5,347 nucleotides of DNA. Source: an uncultured Acetatifactor sp. (lineage in GTDB: Bacteria > Bacillota > Clostridia > Lachnospirales > Lachnospiraceae). The notes under the pieces were generated by a model. That model made no database searches. It was not told the origin of the DNA and saw only the letters and a program-made list of their open reading frames with translations. Position numbers and translations under genes: made by a program. Each line of letters begins with the position of its first letter. Position 1 is the first letter of the stretch. Location: the NCBI GenBank assembly GCA_910586435.1, contig CAJUGT010000026.1, positions 25,350-30,696 on the forward strand, given 5' to 3'. Shown here piece after piece: positions 1 to 5,347 of the stretch.

Positions 1-68
1 GGAAATTCTCCCAGTTCAAGGGGGGCTTGGGAGGGGAGTTGCGGAACTTTATGGAGGACTCACAATGA
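1..68 (+). CDS. C-terminal end of an upstream gene (partial, product unknown)
   Basis: The frame that begins at base 3 is open from the left edge to a TGA at 66-68 and reads KFSQFKGGLGGELRNFMEDSQ in two pieces: KFSQFKGGLG then GELRNFMEDSQ. The TGA overlaps the ATG of the next gene as ATGA (65-68), the usual arrangement for translationally coupled genes in an operon, and the ribosome binding site of the next gene (GGAGG, 53-57) lies inside this reading frame. Only about 21 residues are visible and they carry no recognisable motif, so no function is assigned. In related bacteria J-domain/TPR proteins of this sort often sit beside Hsp70-like genes or paralogues of themselves; that is context knowledge and is not shown here. 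The frame could also be open by chance, since it is short. Confidence 0.6.
   Translation, partial: KFSQFKGGLGGELRNFMEDSQ
53..57 (+). promoter_or_regulatory. Ribosome binding site of the J/TPR gene
   Basis: GGAGG lies 7 nt before the ATG at 65. This optimal spacing fixes the start at 65 rather than at the in-frame ATG at 77 (Met5). The site sits within the last codons of the preceding gene, so translation of the two is likely coupled. Confidence 0.85.
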
Positions 69-3000
69 ATACAACAATGTCTTTTGCCATATTGGGAATC
101 TCGGAGACAAAGGATAGCAAAGTCATCCGCAATGCCTATCGTCAAAAGCTCACAGCGCATAATCCGGAAGACGACCCGGAGGGTTTTCGCCGTCTGCGGG
201 AAGCCTATGAACAGGCCCTGGACTTTGCCAAAGAAAAAGATTCCGACGAGGCTGAGGAAGACAACACCCCTTCCGGAATCTGGATGAGACAGGCTGCCGA
301 CATTTATTTTCATCTGTCCAGACGGCTGGATGACAGCTGCTGGGCGAATCTTCTAAAAGAAGATATTTGTCTGGATTTGGAATATGGAGAAGAAATAAAA
401 TGGAAATTATTCCACTTTCTTGCGGCGCACTATCGCCTAAACGCAAGCACCTACCGGCTGTTGGACGAATTTTTTGACATCTCCAAAAATGCGGAGTCTC
501 TGAAGGAACAATTGCCCGAAGGCTTTGTGTACTACATGCTCCGCAGAATTCAGGATGCGGAAGGAAAGGAAGATTTCCCCTATCAGTGGGCGGAAGGCGC
601 TGACGATGCGGATTACGACGAATTCCAGGACACACTGTATCAGCTGGAAGAACTGATTTCCGAACAGAAATGGGAAGAAGCCAGGGATACCGCCGTTGCC
701 ATGGAACAACTGGGCATTGAACATCCCTATTACCGCCTTGCCAGGGCACAGCTTATGGCGGCACAACAAAGCACAGAAACGGAAGAAGAAGCCAGAGCGC
801 TGCTGAATGCCTATGGGGACAGCCCCAAAATTCAGATATTTGGAGCCGAGCTCCTCTGGAAATGCGGCCGGCACGAAGAAGCTGCCGGGTTTTTCCGCCG
901 ACTGGAAGAGCAATTCGGCAACTATTACGCAGCGGAAAAATATCTTGCCCTATACTACCAGGAACAGGGAAACTTGGCGGAAGCTCTCAACCATTGCTTC
1001 CTGGCACAGGGGGATTCAGACGACGAATTTCTGGACGCTCTGCGCAAAGAACTGGACATTGCGTACATAGAAGAATGTGAAAACGCTCTTGCCGCCGGCA
1101 CCCTTGCGCCGGAAGACGCCTCAAGATTATGCACCTCCTATATCCGAACAGAACAAAACCAAAAAGGCATTGCCTTCCTGCAAAATCATCCGGAATACAC
1201 CTCACAAATGGAACATGCTCATAAGTTCCTCACCATTCTATTCTATCAGGACGGCAAGATGACAGAATCCGAACAGGAGAACAGGTTATGGCAAGCCGAA
1301 GCTGCCACCCGACTTGCCCAGGCCAAAGAGGATGGAAAAAACGAGGATGCCGTTTCGGAAGTCCAATATGATTTATCCATTGCCCACACCTTCCAGGCAA
1401 GAGCCTTCTGGGGATTGGCGGAAAAGGAAGGAAAAGGGGAATCTGCCAAGTCTCTATGTAAGAAAGCCGAACAGGCCTTTGAAAAAGCTCTGGAATATAC
1501 CCCGGATCATATTCAGATTCACCAGGAATTCCTTGATTTGTTAATCTATGAAAAAGAATATGACAAAGCATATGATCTGGCCGACAAAATACTTGCGATG
1601 GATGAAGGCTGGTTTCCGGCAGTGGTCCAGAAACAGAAAGCAGCTTATGAGCTGGGCAAAGCTCAGGATGTGGTGGATCTCTTCTACCAGGCCAAAGAAC
1701 TTTATCCCAAATATCCTGATATTTACGAGCTGGCAGCGAGAGTGTTTATGGATTACAACCAGTTTCAGGATGCCGAAGGCATCTTTACTCAGGCAAGGGA
1801 TGCCGAAGTGGAAAGTCCCGATCTGGATTTGGCCGCCCTGCGCTGCGAGAGACTGTGTTGCAACTCAGATATTGGTTTTTTTGAAGCCTTGAGAAAGGCT
1901 CAGGCCCTTCTGGAGAAATTTACAGAAGATAATGTGGGCAGCCGCCAAATCGCAGAACTTTATTGTGAGATGGCGATTATTGAAGACTGCCAATATTACG
2001 CGGAATTTATCCATCCGGGCAAAGCGGAAGAATACATAGCGAAAGCCATTGACTTAAGAGAAAACGATTCCCCTGAAGATTATTGTGATTACTACTATGT
2101 ACAGGGAAGCATCTTAAAAAATGCGGATAAGTATCGTGAAGCCCTGGATTCCTATGAAAAATTTGTTTCTAATTACAGAATGACAGAAACTGCCGCCATG
2201 AACATGGCCAACTGTCATGAACTCCTGGAAGAATGGGGAGAGGCGCTTCGCTTTTACGAACAGGTCCTTGAAATCAATCCGGAAAACGAAAGGGTCAACG
2301 GAAGAATCGTTGATTTGTACAAAAAAATCGACAACGAAAAAGACAGCATCCCCATGCTTCGCAAAGCTCTTCCCTACGCAAACCGCCAAATTGAACTCCA
2401 GTCCGACAATCCCTCCGGATATTGGAACAGAGGTATCATTTACCGGAGGCTTGGACTGCTGGAAAAAGCTATGGAAGATGCTGAGCAGGCTCTGAAACTG
2501 AACAAAAACTTTTTCCTTGGTCTGAACCTGAAAGGCAAACTTCTCTATTATCAGGGAAAGTATGCTCAGTCACTTTTCTTTCTGAAGAAAGCCCTTGCCG
2601 TTCTTGAAAACCCCAAGGCAAACGGAAACGGTTTGGCTGTATGTTCCAATGCCATGAAGGTCTGTGTGAAAATGGGCAAGCAGGACCAGGCTGATGATTG
2701 GCTGCGGAAGGGAATCGAACTACTGGACGGAGGCGATCAGGCATGGTGCTATAAGATTCTTGCGTGGAATTATGAGGACAGGGGCGAATTTGACGAAACT
2801 CTTCGCCTGTTCAAAGAATCCTATGAACAGGGAAATATGTCTGAAAAACAATATCAGAAATATTATCTTGATACCAAGATAGCACAATGTTGCCATATGA
2901 AGCCGGAAGAGATAAGACAACTGGAACAGGAAGCACTGGAGCTGGCTCAAAAGTACAATACCATAGACTTATGGGAAAATCTCTCTGATCTCCAGTACTA

Positions 3001-3529
3001 TTTCCTTGAGGACATCCCCAAGTCCCTTGTCACAAAGCAAAAGGTAATGGAGATGGCACAGCAGAAATCAAGCTGGTGGGAGCACACGGATAAACTGCTG
3101 GAAAGGATGCGTATCTATTGGGAATTGGGCAACGCCCAGGAAGTAGACAAATATAGCAAATTCTATTTACAGGCCATCGAAGAACATTACTGCTATGAAA
3201 CAGAGGAATTCCCTTCCCTGGAGCAATACCTGACACATCCCTATGACGGCCGGGAACACACCTGTGATATGGTGGAATACTGGATATACACAGGCCAAAT
3301 GGATCTGGCAAAAGAAGCAGTGGAACGACTAGCCAAAATGTCTCCCTGTCCGGAATGCCGCCACAAGGTTTGTACTGCCTTCCCGGTAGTGCTTGCAATT
3401 TATCATGAAGCTTTGGGAGACTTGCAAAAAGCTTATGAAACTTATGTACAATTTATAAAAATACGCCCCAACAGCTACCTTGCGCACATGAAAATACGGC
3501 AGCTTGGTAAAAAACTTGGGCTAAATTGA
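65..3529 (+). CDS. Large J-like domain / TPR-repeat protein
   Basis: This 1154-residue protein begins with a J-like module at about residues 6-55. ILGI, then IRNAYRQKL (helix II), then FRRLREAYEQAL (helix III) match the DnaJ pattern, but the HPD tripeptide that triggers Hsp70 ATPase is replaced by HNPEDDPEGF (H32-F41). An acidic linker follows (about 57-70). The rest is alpha-helical repeat. Clear TPR-type pairs are seen near residues 254-320, 482-550, 676-709, 709-742 (ending EINPEN), 784-817, 818-851, 861-890 and 892-925. Others are too diverged to call, and the repeats run to the C-terminus. Near the end C1095-PE-C1098-R-H1100-KV-C1103 could bind a metal. No signal peptide or membrane segment is evident, so it is probably cytosolic. 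J-domain proteins act with Hsp70 chaperones and TPRs bind protein partners; a scaffold or co-chaperone role is inferred only. The start is set by GGAGG and an ATGA overlap with the gene before. Its TGA lies inside the first unit of the 16-bp repeat array. The specific substrate is unknown. Confidence 0.93.
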   Translation: MNTTMSFAILGISETKDSKVIRNAYRQKLTAHNPEDDPEGFRRLREAYEQALDFAKEKDSDEAEEDNTPSGIWMRQAADIYFHLSRRLDDSCWANLLKEDICLDLEYGEEIKWKLFHFLAAHYRLNASTYRLLDEFFDISKNAESLKEQLPEGFVYYMLRRIQDAEGKEDFPYQWAEGADDADYDEFQDTLYQLEELISEQKWEEARDTAVAMEQLGIEHPYYRLARAQLMAAQQSTETEEEARALLNAYGDSPKIQIFGAELLWKCGRHEEAAGFFRRLEEQFGNYYAAEKYLALYYQEQGNLAEALNHCFLAQGDSDDEFLDALRKELDIAYIEECENALAAGTLAPEDASRLCTSYIRTEQNQKGIAFLQNHPEYTSQMEHAHKFLTILFYQDGKMTESEQENRLWQAEAATRLAQAKEDGKNEDAVSEVQYDLSIAHTFQARAFWGLAEKEGKGESAKSLCKKAEQAFEKALEYTPDHIQIHQEFLDLLIYEKEYDKAYDLADKILAMDEGWFPAVVQKQKAAYELGKAQDVVDLFYQAKELYPKYPDIYELAARVFMDYNQFQDAEGIFTQARDAEVESPDLDLAALRCERLCCNSDIGFFEALRKAQALLEKFTEDNVGSRQIAELYCEMAIIEDCQYYAEFIHPGKAEEYIAKAIDLRENDSPEDYCDYYYVQGSILKNADKYREALDSYEKFVSNYRMTETAAMNMANCHELLEEWGEALRFYEQVLEINPENERVNGRIVDLYKKIDNEKDSIPMLRKALPYANRQIELQSDNPSGYWNRGIIYRRLGLLEKAMEDAEQALKLNKNFFLGLNLKGKLLYYQGKYAQSLFFLKKALAVLENPKANGNGLAVCSNAMKVCVKMGKQDQADDWLRKGIELLDGGDQAWCYKILAWNYEDRGEFDETLRLFKESYEQGNMSEKQYQKYYLDTKIAQCCHMKPEEIRQLEQEALELAQKYNTIDLWENLSDLQYYFLEDIPKSLVTKQKVMEMAQQKSSWWEHTDKLLERMRIYWELGNAQEVDKYSKFYLQAIEEHYCYETEEFPSLEQYLTHPYDGREHTCDMVEYWIYTGQMDLAKEAVERLAKMSPCPECRHKVCTAFPVVLAIYHEALGDLQKAYETYVQFIKIRPNSYLAHMKIRQLGKKLGLN

Positions 3530-3637
3530 CTTTGATGAGAATTGGCTTTGATGAGAATCGACTCTGATTAGAATTGACCCTGATTAGAATTGGCTTTAAT
3601 GAGAATCGACTCTGGTTAGAATTGGCTTTGACTAGAA

Positions 3638-3797
3638 TTGACTCTGATGAGAATTGGCTTTGATGAGAATCGACTCTGATGAAAATTGGCTTTGATAAGA
3701 ATCCAATTTGACAGGAATTGACTCTGATTAGAATCAGCTATGATGAGAACCGACTCTGGTTAGAATTGGCTTTGATAAGAATACAATTTGCCAGGAA
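3638..3797. repeat. 80-bp higher-order duplication inside the 16-bp array
   Basis: Units 8-12 (3638-3717) and units 13-17 (3718-3797) are two copies of an 80-bp block. I count 70 of 80 identical bases. The fourth units (3686-3701 and 3766-3781) are identical, and the fifth units share the unusual form with CAATTTG and CAGGAA. The array therefore grew at least once by duplicating five units together. Confidence 0.85.
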
Positions 3798-3814
3798 CCA
3801 GGTCTGGTTAGAAT
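3788..3814 (+). promoter_or_regulatory. Possible weak promoter for the nucleosidase gene
   Basis: TTGCCA (3788-3793) and TAGAAT (3809-3814) each match 5 of 6 sigma-70/sigma-A consensus bases, but the 15-bp spacer is shorter than the preferred 17. The same arrangement occurs one block earlier (TTGACA 3708-3713, TAGAAT 3729-3734). TAGAAT is simply part of most units of the array, so chance is a serious alternative. A transcript from here would have a leader of about 30 nt before the ATG at 3853. Confidence 0.2.
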
Positions 3815-3833
3815 TGCTTCTGATGAAATGATA

Positions 3834-3841
3834 AGAAAGGA
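3834..3841 (+). promoter_or_regulatory. Ribosome binding site that selects the nucleosidase start
   Basis: AGAAAGGA matches the first eight bases of the full anti-16S consensus AGAAAGGAGGTGA. Aligned on that consensus, the position of GGAGG leaves 9 nt before the ATG at 3853. The earlier in-frame ATG at 3841 overlaps the last base of this site and so would have no usable spacing. Confidence 0.65.
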
Positions 3842-3852
3842 TGTATGTTTTC

Positions 3853-4536
3853 ATGCGCAAAATAGGAATAGTATGTGCCAGCGATACTGAATTGGCCCCA
3901 TTTCTAACACACATTTCCTTTACTCAAACTCTGGAAAAAGCAATGCTGAAATTTTACATCGGACCTTTCAATGAATTTGAATTTGTAGCGGCATACAGTG
4001 GCGTTTGTAAAGTAAACGCCGCTGTCGCTGCCCAAATACTGATTGATTTCTTTCAAGTAGACGCCATTGTGAACGCCGGTACCGCCGGAGGAATGGACGA
4101 AAGTGTGCGTCTGTTTGACACCGTTGTGTCGGATCGTATGGTTTACCATGATGTAGCCGATGATATACTGACTGAATTTCATCCCTGGCTAAAATCCAAT
4201 TATTTTCTTGCCGACCGAACATTATTTGCCGCCGCCCAGAGCTATGGTCAAAAAACCGAATATCCGGTCTTATTTGGCACAATGGTCACAGGAGAACAGT
4301 TTATCGAAGATGAAAAAAGGGAACAAATCAATCAAAAATATGCGCCCCTTTCCGTTGATATGGAGACAGTCAGCATAGCGCACACCTGTTATGTGAATAG
4401 CATCCCTTTCTTGAGTGTCCGAACAATTACCGACACCGCTGAACACAAAGGAATTGAAAATTTTGAGAAAAACTGCGAAACTGCCTCGGAACGGGCTGCC
4501 GAAATTGTGCTTGGTATACTTGAAGAACTTTCCTGA
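3853..4536 (+). CDS. mtnN: 5'-methylthioadenosine/S-adenosylhomocysteine nucleosidase
   Basis: The enzyme hydrolyses the glycosidic bond of 5'-methylthioadenosine and S-adenosylhomocysteine, releasing adenine. It serves methionine salvage and removes SAH, with S-ribosylhomocysteine going on to LuxS where present. The 227-residue protein is the usual length for this cytosolic nucleoside phosphorylase-like fold. Landmarks, against the E. coli enzyme as I remember it, are E13 (DTE, equivalent to E12), SGVCKV 49-54, NAGTAGG 74-80, VVSDRMVYHD 91-100, VTGEQFI 145-151, VDMET 168-172 with E171 (equivalent to E174), and TITD with the general acid D194 (equivalent to D197). DMET replaces the more common EMEA/EMEG; the glutamate that contacts ribose is kept. 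Starting at 3841 would add four residues (MYVF), but RKIGIV directly after the ATG fits the family start and the ribosome binding site supports 3853. A related nucleosidase specificity such as futalosine cannot be fully excluded from sequence alone. It follows the repeat array and faces the acetyltransferase gene. Confidence 0.92.
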   Translation: MRKIGIVCASDTELAPFLTHISFTQTLEKAMLKFYIGPFNEFEFVAAYSGVCKVNAAVAAQILIDFFQVDAIVNAGTAGGMDESVRLFDTVVSDRMVYHDVADDILTEFHPWLKSNYFLADRTLFAAAQSYGQKTEYPVLFGTMVTGEQFIEDEKREQINQKYAPLSVDMETVSIAHTCYVNSIPFLSVRTITDTAEHKGIENFEKNCETASERAAEIVLGILEELS

Positions 4537-4558
4537 CAAAGTATAACAGGCCATGGAC

Positions 4559-4593
4559 TGAAAAAACTTTAAAGAATGTGTGGGATTTTTTCA
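4559..4593 (+). other. Weak A/T inverted repeat just after the nucleosidase gene
   Basis: TGAAAAAA (4559-4566) can pair with TTTTTTCA (4586-4593) across a 19-nt loop. The right arm gives a six-T run on the plus strand. There is no GC-rich stem, so this is at best a poor intrinsic terminator for the nucleosidase gene and may be incidental. Confidence 0.25.
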
Positions 4594-4597
4594 TAAA

Positions 4598-4651
4598 TGC
4601 CGCTCAAAAATCAGGCCCATAGCGGGCTATGTAACTGATTTTTGAGCGGTG
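4598..4651. terminator. Long hairpin between convergent genes, possible two-way terminator
   Basis: CCGCTCAAAAATCAG (4600-4614) is the perfect reverse complement of CTGATTTTTGAGCGG (4635-4649), a 15-bp stem that two G-U pairs can extend in plus-strand RNA. The interior carries a second stem, CATAG (4618-4622) with CTATG (4627-4631), separated from the first by a 3x3 internal loop (GCC and TAA). The position between two converging genes suggests a bidirectional terminator. However, neither strand has a T run right after the outer stem; the only T run is TTTTT within the second arm. It may therefore be a mobile palindromic element or an mRNA 3'-end stabiliser. The hairpin itself is certain and its role is inferred. 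Confidence 0.6.
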
Positions 4652-4672
4652 ACGCAAAAAAGACATGCAATA

Positions 4673-5239
4673 TTATAAGTTATCTTTGAACAGTTCCTTA
4701 GCGCTATCAATAGTGTCCCCCAGTTTTTTGGACATATATATAACCAAATCATCATCATTGCAGCAATCCGCATATTGCGGACAAATCTTTTCACCATACC
4801 ATACGCCGGTTCCGTCAGGAATATACCCCCGTTTCACATACATTCTTTGGGCGCTTCCATATCCGCTATGCAGACCGACGCCAAGGTAAACAACATTGGA
4901 ATATCGTGAAGCTACATCTTCCGCCACATCCATTAGCCTGCTTCCTATCCCATGGTTGCGATACTTTTCAAGTACGCCAAAGTCAACAATTTCAGGATAA
5001 CCCTGATTGGCAAAGGAACCCCATTTTGAATCAGGATACACATTTATATATCCTGCCACATTCCTTTGATATTCAGCAATCAGAGCAATGGTTTTTCCCT
5101 CGGTCTGATGACATAGCCTCATTTCATATTTTTCTATTGACTGATTCCATCCCTGGGCTACCTCTTCCTCTGTAATAATCCGCGCATCGCCCTTAACCAT
5201 ATCACGTATCAGAATTTCCCCCTCATGATAATAAACCAT
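4673..5239 (-). CDS. GNAT-family N-acetyltransferase
   Basis: The 188-residue protein has the GNAT fold, which moves an acetyl group from acetyl-CoA to an amine. ILIRDMVKGDA (9-19) is the typical first strand and turn. GKTIALIAEY then VAGYINVYP (48-69) are the central strands. Motif A is EIVDFGVLEKYRNHGIGSRL in residues 83-102, with the acetyl-CoA pyrophosphate loop R94-x-x-G97-x-G99. Motif B is YGSAQRMYVKRGYIPDG (127-143). The final strand is DLVIYMSKKL (164-173), and a short C-terminal tail follows. Cysteines at 153, 159 and 160 are not catalytic in this superfamily. The substrate cannot be told, since GNATs acetylate antibiotics, proteins, polyamines and small metabolites and nothing here is specific. 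The start is backed by AGGAGG 4 nt upstream; the next ATG (Met14) would cut into the first strand. The gene converges on the nucleosidase gene, with a hairpin between them, and appears to be transcribed independently of the other genes. Confidence 0.92.
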   Translation of the reverse strand: MVYYHEGEILIRDMVKGDARIITEEEVAQGWNQSIEKYEMRLCHQTEGKTIALIAEYQRNVAGYINVYPDSKWGSFANQGYPEIVDFGVLEKYRNHGIGSRLMDVAEDVASRYSNVVYLGVGLHSGYGSAQRMYVKRGYIPDGTGVWYGEKICPQYADCCNDDDLVIYMSKKLGDTIDSAKELFKDNL

Positions 5240-5243
5240 AACT

Positions 5244-5249
5244 CCTCCT
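5244..5249 (-). promoter_or_regulatory. Ribosome binding site of the acetyltransferase gene
   Basis: On the minus strand CAGGAGGAGTT immediately precedes the ATG at 5239. AGGAGG is 4 nt from the start codon, a little short but strong in sequence, and supports this start over Met14. Confidence 0.8.
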
Positions 5250-5256
5250 GAAACAA

Positions 5257-5338
5257 TTCACCGCTGCGGTCAGGCACACCTTGCCTCCTTTTGTTTTCAC
5301 CCATCTTTACTAACTTCACCACTGCGGCCAGGCCCACC
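5257..5338. repeat. Two copies of a 24-bp direct repeat upstream of the acetyltransferase gene
   Basis: Copies at 5257-5280 and 5315-5338 are identical at 21 of 24 positions and lie 58 bp apart. The plus-strand pattern is TTCACC-R-CTGCGG-Y-CAGGC-M-CACC. The first copy contains a perfect short palindrome (ACCGC-T-GCGGT, 5260-5270) that is broken in the second. Read on the minus strand, toward the acetyltransferase gene, each copy is followed by a spacer and then a purine-rich GGAGG element: AAAGGAGG at 5291-5284 after the outer copy, and CAGGAGG after the inner one. The repeat may be an operator, part of an intergenic repeat family, or the remains of a local duplication. No clear promoter was found in 5240-5347. 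Confidence 0.7.
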
Positions 5339-5347
5339 ATACCGCAT

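Larger units (their letters stand above)
3526..3829. repeat. Tandem array of nineteen 16-bp units with higher-order structure
   Basis: The whole gap between the J/TPR gene and the nucleosidase gene is a direct tandem array of nineteen units of exactly 16 bp, consensus TTGACTYTGATKAGAA. No unit has an insertion or deletion, although units differ by up to about half their bases. By direct count, position 8 (T) and position 15 (A) are the same in all 19 units, and positions 6 (T), 9 (G) and 16 (A) in 18. Units alternate between a GAC-CTCT type and a GGC-CTTT type, giving a 32-bp dimer. Longer blocks run TTGAC, TTGGC, TCGAC, TTGGC (3574-3637, 3638-3701, 3718-3781). A diverged fifth unit ending CAGGAA follows the last two blocks. 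The plus strand is closed in all frames by TGA, so the array is not coding on that strand. The first unit contains the stop codon of the upstream gene. Function is unknown. It could be a minisatellite, a protein-binding array or a spacer in a transcript. Confidence 0.95.

Noticed and set aside
150..913. Minus-strand open frames of 199 and 158 residues
   Set aside because: They lie wholly opposite the J/TPR gene, show no motif, and overlap each other; the plus-strand protein has clear domain structure.
3030..3398. Minus-strand open frame of 122 residues
   Set aside because: Antisense to the TPR region, with a proline/cysteine-rich translation typical of a shadow frame and no ribosome binding evidence.
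3638..3669. Hammerhead ribozyme core or C/D-box-like motifs (CTGATGA, TGATGA, GAA, CTGA)
   Set aside because: CTGATGA is followed at once by GAA with no stem II, and no flanking helices form; C/D RNAs are not expected in bacteria. The matches come from the repeat consensus.
3724..3737. Palindrome CTGATT-AG-AATCAG as an operator
   Set aside because: It arises at one unit junction from a substitution unique to unit 14 and is not repeated elsewhere in the array.
3526..3829. CRISPR array
   Set aside because: The units are contiguous 16-bp repeats with no unique spacers, and no cas gene is in view.
3526..3829. Repeat-encoded peptide on the plus strand
   Set aside because: Units of 16 bp shift frame each time, and the TGA triplets in the units close all three plus frames.
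3841..3852. Upstream ATG (3841) as the nucleosidase start
   Set aside because: It directly abuts the ribosome binding site with no spacing, and would put four extra residues before the conserved first strand.
4906..5175. Plus-strand open frame of 89 residues
   Set aside because: Antisense to the well-supported acetyltransferase gene and without recognisable features.

Overview
The window looks like a piece of a Bacillota genome, most likely a gut-type Clostridia of the Lachnospiraceae kind. This rests on Bacillus/Clostridium-type ribosome binding sites (GGAGG, AGAAAGGA, AGGAGG), a mid-range GC content judged by eye, and the gene families present. The family-level placement is inference; no rRNA or other marker gene is in view.

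Layout, left to right. (1) Positions 1-68 carry the last codons of an upstream plus-strand gene, whose TGA overlaps the next ATG as ATGA. (2) Positions 65-3529 encode a 1154-residue cytosolic protein with a degenerate N-terminal J-like domain (HNPEDDPEGF where HPD is expected), followed by a very long TPR/alpha-solenoid array. (3) Positions 3526-3829, almost the whole gap to the next gene, are a tandem array of nineteen 16-bp units with no insertion or deletion between units. It has an obvious two-unit alternation and an 80-bp higher-order duplication, and its first unit supplies the stop codon of the J/TPR gene. (4) Positions 3853-4536 encode a 5'-methylthioadenosine/S-adenosylhomocysteine nucleosidase with its catalytic residues intact. 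(5) Positions 4537-4672 lie between convergent genes and hold a long near-perfect hairpin. (6) Positions 4673-5239, on the minus strand, encode a GNAT-family N-acetyltransferase. (7) Positions 5240-5347, upstream of it, hold two copies of a 24-bp direct repeat, each followed on the minus strand by a purine-rich GGAGG element.

The J/TPR gene is translationally coupled to its upstream neighbour, so it is probably part of an operon whose earlier genes lie outside the window. The nucleosidase (methyl-cycle and methionine salvage, SAH detoxification) and the acetyltransferase show no functional link to it. The most unusual object is the 16-bp array, which is non-coding on the plus strand. Its strict spacing (16 bp is about 1.5 helical turns, the 32-bp dimer about 3 turns) and higher-order organisation are not explained by any gene here.
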